The translations under genes and the position numbers were made by a program. A DNA stretch of 64,000 bases from Pinus tabuliformis (Eukaryota > Streptophyta > Pinopsida > Pinales > Pinaceae): NCBI GenBank assembly GCA_031772625.1, contig CM062815.1, positions 915,336,979 through 915,400,978 on the forward strand, read 5' to 3'. Shown piece by piece: positions 55,477 through 64,000 of this stretch. Every line of letters begins with the position of its first letter. Position 1 is the first letter of the stretch. The notes below the pieces were generated by a model that saw only the letters and a list, made by a program, of their open reading frames with translations, made no database searches and was not told where the DNA came from.

Positions 55477-56520
55477 TCAGACATCTCTCACCTTTTGAGG
55501 AGGTGGGACCCTTTGGATGATGGAAATTTTGTTGGGGTCCACCTGCAATCCTTGTTGAGATATTGCATGACCTAGCATGGTCCCTTTAGTCATCAAGAAT
55601 TCACATTTTTCCGGACTGAGGGACAGGTTCATTTCAATACACTTGTCCAAAAATTTTCCTAGGTTAGATAAAGCTTCATTGAAGTTAGAACCATAAGGAG
55701 TAAAATCATCCATATATATTTCCACTGCATCATGAACTATTTCGGAAAATATAGTGAATACTACTCTCTAGAAAGTGGCGGGAGCATTGCACAAACCAAA
55801 AGGAAGGACCCAATATGCAAAGGTACCCCAAGGACAAGTGAAAGTGGTCTTATCCTGGTATTTTAGGCTGATTTGAATCTGATTATATCTGCTAAACCCA
55901 TCCAAGAAGGAGAAAAACTTTTTCCCTACCAGACCATCTAACACTTAATCTATGAAAGGTAAAGGAAAATGGTCCTTTTTAGTGGCCTTGTTCAGCTCCT
56001 GATAATCGACACAGATTCTCCTCTTACCATTTTTCTTTAGCACTAGCACCAAAGGAGAGACCCATTCACTATCAGAAATGGGGTAGATGAATCGTGCATC
56101 CAATAACTTTTGCAATTCTTCCTTGAAAATGTCCTTAAGGGTTGGATTCATCCTCCTTTGAGGCTACCTAACTGGTTTGAAATATTCCTTAATGTAAATG
56201 TGATTAGTGCAAACTAAAGGGTGCACTCCCTTCATCTCCTTATAGCTCCAGGCGAAGGCATCTAAATGTTTTCTCAATAAGCTACACAGTCCCTTCTCCT
56301 GGGAAGTGGATAGGGATGAGTTGATTTTCAAGGTTCTTTCTGAGCCGAACTCTATATTCTTAACATGGAGAGAGGTTGGGTTGGCCACATAGAGATCAGT
56401 TAATGGGTTGTCTTGGGTGTCTTTCACTAGATCTTCTAATGGAAAAATATTGGGGGGTGGATTTTGAATTAGATTTCCAATGTTATCATCCTCATTTTGT
56501 GGTTGCCCCCTCATAGGAGT
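55477..56520 (-). pseudogene. Element G reverse transcriptase
   Basis: Blocks include HLDAFAWSYKEMKGVHP, MNPTLKDIFKEELQKLLDA, ISDSEWVSPLVLVLKKNGK, RRICVDYQELNKATKKDHFP, an IYMDDFTPYG catalytic block (near 55710) and KCEFLMTKGTMLGH. Order and wording are those of Athila/Tat-side Ty3/gypsy polymerases. Confidence 0.85.
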
Positions 56521-56750
56521 TTCTACTGCACACAGTGGTGCAGAATAGACTTCATCCTCTTCCTCCTCCTACACCAGAGAGGTAGATCATGTTCTAGCAA
56601 GGGTTGGGCAGGAGGGTATAGGATTCACTGCTCCGACATATGCCCATTCTTGATTGTCATGTTCCTAGCTCAACAGCTGATGTAGGCATCTGCAGTAGCC
56701 AACCAGGGTCTTCCCAGGATGAGAGGATACCCAGTGAGCTTTGCTTTCGG

Positions 56751-57110
56751 CTAGAGAACCAAGAAATCAGTAGGGTACTCCCAAGAATCAATGGAGACCA
56801 TCACATCCTCCACAATCCCCTCAGGGGTCACGGTGGAGCGGTCTACTAGCTGCATTACTGTCGTGGTATTTCTCAAGGAGCCCTGGAGTTTGAGCTCGAG
56901 CATGGTGTCCTTGGTCATAACATTAATGGCAGCCCATAGATCAATCAAGGTATGGGAGATCATGGTGCCATTGATGTGGACATCAACTATTGGGCTTCCA
57001 GGGTCTAAATATTTCCGATAGATCATCTGCCCCAACATTAGGTCAGACAGTTGTCCTATGACATTGTGGTTTGGGCATCTCTCTTGCACTTGCCTAGATG
57101 CCTGAAGCAC
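56751..57110 (-). pseudogene. Element G protease
   Basis: 119 codons with DVHINGTMISHTLIDLWAAI and NVMTKDTMLELKL, the active-site region of an Athila/Tat-type retropepsin, followed by a RSTVTPEGIVEDVMV stretch. Confidence 0.7.
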
Positions 57111-57119
57111 TTCTCTTTG

Positions 57120-57745
57120 ATCATCTTATTGTATATAAGCACATCCTTTATGTCTTCGAGCAGTGATATCTTTAGACATAATTGTTTCAATTCTCCCAAA
57201 AGTTCAGTTTCTTCTGGGGTAGGCTATTTTATTCTAGATAATCTGTTAGGAAAGGGTGGAATTGCTTTTGGTTCACTTTCCTCTTTATCTTCCTCAACCT
57301 CCTAAGGAGGAGGTTGGCTATCTAGGAGAACATTCCCAGATCGTAGGTTAATCTCCTGAATCTCCACAGCATAGGTTGGGCATGATGGTTCCCCACTGTA
57401 TACTTGGTGAGCCTATATGTTGTTTAGGTTTGGGTTCGGTTGAGCAGGCATTTGGGGTTTCCTTGGTGGAGCAGGAGGCAATGGTTGTGGTTGAGCAGGT
57501 GGTGGAGGCAAAAGAGTGGGAGGAGAGTTGTACTGGGGCCTCCACCCCTAATGAGGTGCATTCCATTAAGGTTGTGGCTGAGTATAGGAGTGGAATGAAT
57601 GAGTGGCTGGTTGGGCATGATATTGAGATGGATAGGACCAAGGAGGAGCTGTGGACCAAGAAGGATGAGTAGGGGGACCCCAAGAAGGTATGGAAGTGGC
57701 TTGATTGGGATTGTAGTATGCCTGAGATGTCCCTTGCATTCCCTG
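57120..57745 (-). pseudogene. Element G linker between Gag and protease
   Basis: A Pro-, Ser- and Gln-rich coding-like stretch with no domain. Both strands are open here because of composition; only the minus strand fits the element. Confidence 0.4.
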
Positions 57746-58980
57746 CTAGTATGGTCTAGGTCCATGCGGTCTCCTTTGGTTCATGAAATAGAGTGGTTCA
57801 ATGGCTCCTTCAACCCCTTGGTATACAGTTTTAAGTCCAGGAAAGGAAGGGCACTTATCTGTAGAATGATCTTCTTCACAAATTGAACAAACTTCTATAG
57901 ATTTCAATGGAAATTCATTCCTAGGATGCCTTTTGGTGCACCTCGGACAAAAAATGGCCAAAGCCCTCTCTGCTTCCTCTTGTTTCCTTTCTATATGCAA
58001 GGTATCCATTGGCATGGCAAGAGTCTACAACATCTCACTCTTGAAGTCTTCCAGCATGTTTCCAAGTTCACCTTTAAGGGATGAGCTGGATGAGGAGGTA
58101 CTGGCTGTGGGTTGACTCCCTCTACCTCTCTTTCTGGCTGCCCAAGAATGGTTTCTAAAAACAGTCTTTATGTCTTCATAAGGTAGTCGGTAAATGTCTC
58201 CCCCTGCCAGTAAATGGAGGGTGTCTAGAAGGTCTTCCAGAATTCCTCTAAGCAGGACCAACTTCAGAGATTCGGGGTCAAGTGTGCACCTGGCCCTTTT
58301 ATAACTAAGTTGGAACCTTTCTTCATAATCTTCCAAGGATTCATCACTTCCCATGGTCATTCAGAAGATTTCTTCCTTGGTGTCCTTTGACCTACAGTAG
58401 TCCCGGTATTTGTTATTAAAGGCTTACTGCATCTAAGCCCAAGTTGTGATGTTGTTGCCAGGTAACCCTATGAACTAGTGCAATGTTGCATCCTCGAGGG
58501 TAGAAGGAAACGATTTCAACTTCTACTCATCTTCTGCATAGTCATAGGTTTGACAGATAACAACAAACTCAAATAGGAAGGTGTTAGGATCTTTTGTAGT
58601 CATTCCATGGAAGTGAGGTAGGGCTGAAGGGACTATGTTCTTCATTTTAGTGTCCCCATTGGTCTCTCAGATGGGAAAGGTACCCTCTACCCTTTCTCCA
58701 TTCCCCCTAGCATTTATGTTTTCAGCCATTGTCTTAGGAGGGATGTTTTCTTCCTCTTCTTCTCCTATAGGTTCTTCAAATATCTAAGGTTGTTCCCCTA
58801 AAGGTTCTGCTGGATCATTGCCACCAAAGAAGAGGTAAGGGTGGCTTTGTGATGTGGTGGCAGTGTTGGGTAAGAATTTCCCTGAATTATCTCTATTCCT
58901 ACAAGGCATGAAAGGAAATCTCTTTTTGGGTGATTTTACTTTTTTCTGCTTGTCCCTGCAAAACTGAAATTGATTGAACA
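57746..58980 (-). pseudogene. Element G Gag
   Basis: Capsid-type sequence lies upstream (about 58361-58740). It continues with ESLEDYEERFQLSYKRARC and LKLVLLRGILEDLLDTLHLL (58025-58360). The nucleocapsid part (57746-58015) has CPRCTKRHPRNEF and a short knuckle, CSICEEDHSTDKC (CX2CX3HX4C). Confidence 0.75.
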
Positions 58981-59249
58981 AACAAATTGCAACTACTGAA
59001 ATGAACTTGCTGAAAGGAAATTGCAGAATTGAAATGAAAGCAAGGAAATGACTAATCTAGAATGAAAATTATAGAATTGGAGGGACTAATCTACTTTTGC
59101 TAAAATGGAAATTGCAGAAATGAAATGAAAGCAAGGAAATGCAGAAATTGAAAGAAACAACTACTCTACGTTTGCTGAAATGAACTACTTAGTAGAATGT
59201 TGTAGTAGAAAATAGAAGAAAAGCAGTAATCACAAAATACTCTGACACT

Positions 59250-59267
59250 TCCCTGTCAATGGTGCCA
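59250..59267 (-). other. Element G primer-binding site (tRNA-Asp-like)
   Basis: TGGCACCATTGACAGGGA (sense) lies five bases from the LTR. It matches the Asp-type site TGGCGCCGTTGCCGGGGA at 14 of 18 positions. Confidence 0.6.
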
Positions 59268-59272
59268 AAAAG

Positions 59273-61325
59273 TGGTGAGCACCAGTATTGCAGCAACAAT
59301 TCTGCAACTCTTGGGCTTCCTACTTTACTTTTTATCAGCCGGGTAGTTCGTAATAAACTTGGAAGCGACGGTGCTATATGCACAAGTACTAGTTCTTACT
59401 GCAGACTATCACTTGGTCAGTTGGCGCAAGATCATGAGGAGCTCAAGACAAATTCTATGGAATCCAGAAGAAGCTCTTTGTGATGAAAGAAAGGCAACCT
59501 TACTCTATAGAACCTATTCTACTTGCAGAAAGAGAAAGAAGATTGAAAATGTAAAGTAAACCTAGAAAACCCTAATTAACTGGCTAACCCTACTTTTGCA
59601 GAAAGAGAGGTGAAAAACCATAAAATGAATGCCATTACTTACTTAGGAAGTAAACAACATCTATTCATGCTATTTCTAGAAGGAAATGAGAAAAAATCAT
59701 CTTTTTGGATTTTTATGTATTTTTAGGTGAAATTGTCATGCATGTAATTTATTTGTTTGTGGATGTGGCAGTGATTAGGTGGTGATGGAGGGCTAATTTG
59801 GGATTTTCAAAGGTGTAGGAAGGTTTGGAGGGGTCCTATGAGGCCTCTAGAAACCTTCTACAGGCTTTCCCTGCAATCGGACTGCAAAAAGTCACTCATA
59901 GGAAATTCTATAGGAGGCTGCAGGGGATCTACAAGAGGATCTACAGGAGGATGCCCAAGGTTGTTTTAGAGGGTTTAAAAGTGGAAAAATGGTGGGAAAG
60001 GGTAGTTGAAGACTGGAGGGATGTGTTAAGGTGTCTTAAGCTCATCAAGGATGATTAGGAAAGAAAATTATGGTTGGATTTGTTCAAGAGACGAGAGGAG
60101 AGCTTATCAGAAAAAGTGCAAAAATTAGGGCAGATTTGTGAAGGGTTGTGAATGACCTGTGAAACATGTAGCAAACGAGATGGGGATGGTAGCTTTATTG
60201 ACTTATTATGAGTAGAGATGTACTATAGGAGAGCTGCAAATCAAAATACTGAACATTAGAAAGAAAAGAACTAGCTGCACCAAAAGAACAAAACTATATC
60301 TCATGTTAACCTAAATTCTGATATAGGAAAATGAAGTGTTGAACAGTGCTATATGGAAAGGAAAGCATGGAAATAGATTTATTGTAGAAACAATAATGAG
60401 CATGGAAAAATGGATTTGAAGCAAAGCATTAACCTCTAAATCTCTTGACCTCAGTTCATGGTCCCACAGGGAGGAAAGGATGTCAAGGCTCTGTTGATGG
60501 CATTTTTGGTATATTTCTCTTACCATTATTTAACCTACTTCAACAACTGAAATGGAAACAGCTATGTAAATCACCAAACAACAACCTATTTTACTAAGGA
60601 AGAAATCTATCTACAACGACTAATTCATGAACTGCAACAAAACATATAAATACAAAAGAAGAGGTGCTGGGCAGCTTGGGTTGGGCCCTAACCCAAGAGA
60701 TTCAGCCCCCTGGAAGAACTCAGTGCTGGCTCAGAAAATGTTTCATCTCCATTATCAAAATAATAGTCACATTACATAAAATTGTTCACAAAAGTAAGCT
60801 CGAAATGAGCTGAGCAAAAGCTGCAACAAAAGTGCAAAAATTTGACTAACATCTAGCTAAACTACTAAGCACCTAATCCCTCCTATTTATACAACTGGAG
60901 CCTCCAACAACTCTCTTAAAATCAAGGAGGCTTGGCTCCCAAGACTAGAGATATACAACCGTTCTTCTTCACTTGCTCAGCTGCCCCTTGGATGCATTGA
61001 TGTGGCTGCTTGTGCTCCGAGCATTCTGAAGGATATTTCGAAGTCGGGAGTCATAAATAGGGGAAACACCCTCCTAAAAATCCTCTCCCTTGTCTTCTTC
61101 GAATATTGGCTGTCAAATGTGCATTAACTCCTTGACTTTGTCTCCAAAATTGACAAAGAATTTGCATTAAGCACACATTAGACTTCAAGGCATAATGACT
61201 AACGCTACTCACTCTATTAGCATAAATATAATAAAAAAAATGCAATAAACTAATGAGAATGGTGGATTAAGCTAAGTTAGGAGTCAAAATGAGCGCATAT
61301 AATTACCCATTTATGGGGCTCATCA
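59273..61325 (-). repeat. Element G 5' LTR
   Basis: This 2053-bp LTR aligns with 40549-50766 minus C. It is followed by target duplication CTCGG and the end of F. No gene is seen in it. Confidence 0.9.
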
Positions 61326-61330
61326 CTCGG

Positions 61331-61359
61331 GACGAGTCACGATGATTGTGTTGGGGGCC
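61331..61359 (+). other. Element F polypurine tract region
   Basis: This short resumption of F after G ends in GTGTTGGGGGCC directly before the F right LTR. Confidence 0.65.
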
Positions 61360-62235
61360 TGTTGGGAAGCAGAGGCCCCGCGTAACGGTTTTGGGGTGTA
61401 AAGCCCATATTTTAGGGTAATGATGTGGTAAAAGTCCATGTAGAGCATGGAGTGTGAAATATAATGGGTTGAGTCAAAGGGTTGTCTGCCCGAAAATAAT
61501 ATAAAATAATAGAAAGTGAGTCGACTTGCCCATGGTCCGTGGACCGTGGGAATGTATAAATAGAGCGAGGCTCTAAGGGTAGAAAATAGCTTTTTGGGAG
61601 ATCTGATGTGTTATGGGTTTGGAAAGGCAATAGTAGCTCTAAGTCTATAAGTCCGAGTTTGGGGTTGTAATAGGAGATAGAGGCTTCGCAGCTGTGTTCA
61701 CGGAGGCCTGGTAGAGTCCGCAACTGTGCGTGCGGACCCCTGTAGCTATGTGTGCAGGGTAGGAGTGGAATGTACTGAATTGAAGATATTAATAAAGATA
61801 AGTGGTTCTAAAAGATTATAGATATGTTATTATTCTGGTTTATGCATCATTTATGATCTATGCATTTATGTTTATGTTCTGGGCTTATGCAAATCTATAC
61901 CTTGTATGAATGCGCGCACTAGTTATCTCGGTTAAATGTTTTCTTAAAGACCGTAAGAAGTAGATCTGAACTATAATAATTCCATAAATAATACAACATA
62001 AGAACCGGATCTAAGCGAAGGCAGAAAGACACGAGGGCGCAGAACGATTCGCGACAGTTTGAATCCTCATCAAGACATCCCTAGGGTGTGGAAACCTGGT
62101 TCCAGCACCCTCCCCTGCTACCTTAGGTGAGACTTCAGTCCACGCTCCGTGAACTATTGCCGAAAGGGCCGGTAGCACGAGATTTTTCTAGCTAATAACT
62201 CTTTCGAACCTAGGTCAGGCCCCAATAAGCCAACA
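61360..62235 (+). repeat. Element F 3' LTR
   Basis: 876 bp, pairing with 32873-33739. The triple hairpin set is at about 61681-61758, with the middle stem GTCCGC/GCGGAC. Confidence 0.88.
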
Positions 62236-63007
62236 ACGGACCATGGGATTATATAAATAGAGAGAGGCTCTAAGTTGTAAAGAGACATCTAACAAGAATG
62301 AGTTCATGGAATAGAAGAATTGAGTCTAAGTGGAAGTGTAAAGTCATGTCTTTGGGTCGTAGGGTAGGAGAAGGCTCTGCAGCTGAGTGTGCAAAGGCCT
62401 AGTAGTCCGCAGCTAAGTGAGCAGACCCCTACAACTGAGTGCGAAGGGTGAGTCGAGTCTGTAACCATTGGAGAATTGATAAAGAGAAGTTTCTTATCAT
62501 TTTGTGTATATTTTTCATGTTTTATGCATTAAAGTATATTGGGTATGAATTGCAATTTTACTGTTTATTTGCTACACGAACTTATATGAATGTGTTGATT
62601 AAGCGAATATAAGCTAAGTATCTGTTTACGTGAAATTAACTAATAGTTATAAGAATATAAGTAAGATTCGTGGTGGAACTTAGGGGAAAAGCGCAGATCG
62701 CTACCTTAGCGGCATGAAAGCACATCAACCCCTTGTTAGGGTTGTGCGGAGTTGATTGTAACAGATCGCCAAGGTATCGTAGGTTAGAAGAGTGCGCGAA
62801 GTGACCTGCACGAAGCTAATTCACAGTTGGACTAAAGAGACACCTTAAAGATATCAAGGGTGCAGAAACTTGGTTCCAACATCCCCCCATACTGCTTCGG
62901 GTGAGACCTCAATCCGCGCTTCGCAGGCTGTTGCCGAATGGCTAGTAGTATAGGGATTTGTTTGGCTACTTAATTCCAAACCTAGTTTAGGCCCCATCAA
63001 GCCAACA
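62236..63007 (+). repeat. LTR remnant J, right part
   Basis: It continues J after F with a TATA-like ATTATATAAATAG near 62250, a triple hairpin set in decayed form (62373-62449) and a CCAACA end at 63007. No primer site follows it. Confidence 0.55.
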
Positions 63008-64000
63008 ACACTGAAGTTTAATCAGAATTACACTTTAATTGTTGATTTCATAACATTCATTCAAGCATTTTCATTTTAAGGATTTGTTTGGGTGTTTTGA
63101 ACTTTAATTCCTTTGGTCGTTGTATAAAGATTTGTCTTAGTTTCTTAACAATTTTTGCTTTCATTTTTGCAAAAAACAGAACCCCCCCTCAATCGCCTTT
63201 GAGTTATAATCACCTTTAAGTGCCATTATTTTTTTATATTTGGAATTTTCACCTGATATAATTTATTTACACTTAATTGGTTCTTTAGTTGTATTAGTGA
63301 AGGGAAATAATATTATTGTTCTTTCGTTGATTTAGAATCATCTTGTGTTTGTTTTGAAAAATTCTCTTGCATAGTTTACATTTGCATGCTTAGAATTCTC
63401 TTTCATGAATGAAATTTGTGCATAGTGTTAGAGCCTAGATTTGCCTCAGGCTGAAAAGACAAGATTCTAGGTCCACATCAAACCACGCTCAGCCTCGTAG
63501 CTAGCCCTACGAGGATAGGAGAGGGCTCTCTTTGGGTCAATCTCAGCAAAAGATAATTAGATGGGGCTTGAGATGACTGATTTAGCAACTAATTTTAGGC
63601 TAGGTATTAAATGCAAGGATTTAATTTGAGTTTTTGGGGGATTTTGTTGGAAAAAGGGAAAGGCAAATTATGGGTCCGGGGATGAGGCCAAATTTTTGCA
63701 GAGTTCCAGTTGGGTCAAGGTAGGCAGTAGTTTTTATGCTTTATATTGAATGAATGGATGGATCAGACTGGTGAGGAGCTAAGGAGGGCAAGAGGGTTTC
63801 AAGAGTCCTCCTCAAACAGATGAAAACATGTAGAATTAAACAAAATTTCAAGGCAGAGCACAACAGTCCAATGAATTCTACCTTAATCACTCATTTGTTT
63901 AATTTCAGAAGAAAAGAGAAGGGAAAATGATACAAATAAACATCAGTGAACTTACAAATACATAGAGAAAAACACCATCAAAACATAGAGCCACATGGAT
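63008..64000 (+). other. Element E leader, second part
   Basis: No gene or domain. One strong local inverted repeat occurs, CCTCGTAG/CTACGAGG (63493/63507) with a six-base loop. I assign it to E because it resumes after J. Confidence 0.4.

Larger units (their letters stand above)
40549..61325 (-). mobile_element. Element G: large Athila/Tat-type Ty3/gypsy element inside F
   Basis: LTRs are 40549-50766 (about 2.1 kb without C) and 59273-61325 (2053 bp), with TGDTGAGCACC and GGGGCTCATYA ends on +. The perfect target duplication is CTCGG (40544-40548 and 61326-61330). Sense is minus. Parts are an Asp-like primer site, Gag with knuckles, protease, RT, RNase H, integrase, a hairpin set, an extra frame region and polypurine tract. 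About 12.7 kb without C. LTR divergence is several percent. Moderately broken. Confidence 0.9.
32873..62235 (+). mobile_element. Element F: Ty3/gypsy retrotransposon with two gag-like regions
   Basis: The LTRs are 32873-33739 (867 bp) and 61360-62235 (876 bp), with TGTTGGG...CAACA ends. The primer site resembles the tRNA-Asp type used by Athila/Tat elements. Parts in order on the + strand are Gag, knuckles, protease, a second gag-like stretch, RT, RNase H, integrase and a 3' region; the polypurine tract (TTGGGGGCC, 61351-61359) and the right LTR lie beyond element G. LTR divergence is of the order of a tenth. It is heavily broken. Flanking bases at the insertion in J show only an imperfect duplication. 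Confidence 0.85.
32229..64000 (+). mobile_element. Element E: leader of a + strand Tat-like element
   Basis: E is seen as 32229-32690 and 63008-64000, interrupted by remnant J and everything inside it. It opens with a tRNA-Arg primer site directly after an LTR end. The visible 1.4 kb shows no domain, as expected for the long leader of this element type (about 1.5 kb in A, B and C). Coding parts would lie beyond the right edge. Confidence 0.5.

Noticed and set aside
57376-57672. Plus-strand 98-codon frame in G
   Set aside because: It lies antisense to the Pro/Gln-rich Gag linker of G; no domain, explained by composition.
32868-62240. Target duplication of F
   Set aside because: CGCGG and ACGGA share too little to claim a duplication; the F boundaries rest on LTR ends and continuity of J instead.

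Overview
The window is a stack of plant LTR retrotransposons. I find no host gene, no rRNA or tRNA gene, no CRISPR array and nothing prokaryotic. The Ty3/gypsy content, the tRNA-Arg, tRNA-Asp-like and tRNA-Met primer sites and the deep nesting point to a large, repeat-filled seed-plant genome. A gymnosperm (conifer) fits best from memory of these Gag and protease families, but that rests on recall, not a search.

Layout. An old Tat-like element H (+ strand) fills positions 1-24637. It is interrupted by element A (2022-11803, - strand) and element B (14602-22419, - strand). H runs into an LTR (24638-25504 plus 31332-32228). That LTR is split by a small chromovirus D (25505-31331, - strand) and is followed directly by a tRNA-Arg primer site and the leader of another + strand element, E. 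E continues to the right edge and holds an old LTR remnant J (32691-32872 and 62236-63007). J is split by element F (32873-62235, + strand). F is split by element G (40549-61325, - strand). The left LTR of G is split by element C (42263-50376, + strand). This is five layers: E, J, F, G, C. A, B, C and G each have perfect 5-bp target duplications. LTR-pair divergence counted by eye (A and C about 1%, B about 3%, D about 5%, G several percent, F about a tenth) agrees with the nesting order.

How the parts relate. A, B and C encode Gag/protease-type proteins but show no reverse transcriptase or integrase between their LTRs, so they look non-autonomous. H has a related protease plus RT, RNase H and integrase, and could represent the kind of partner they need. 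A and C share nearly identical LTRs, leaders and 3' regions but carry different coding cassettes; the cassette of C is that of B. This implies module exchange.

The least expected signal is structural. Four separate families carry short arrays of hairpins in which the loop or core is conserved while the stem sequence changes from unit to unit: the non-coding flanks of A/B/C, the region just after pol in G, the LTR between H and E, and the LTRs of F and J. Several differences between copies keep pairing on both sides or through G-U wobble on the element's sense strand. I do not know a description of this and regard it as the best candidate for something new in the window.
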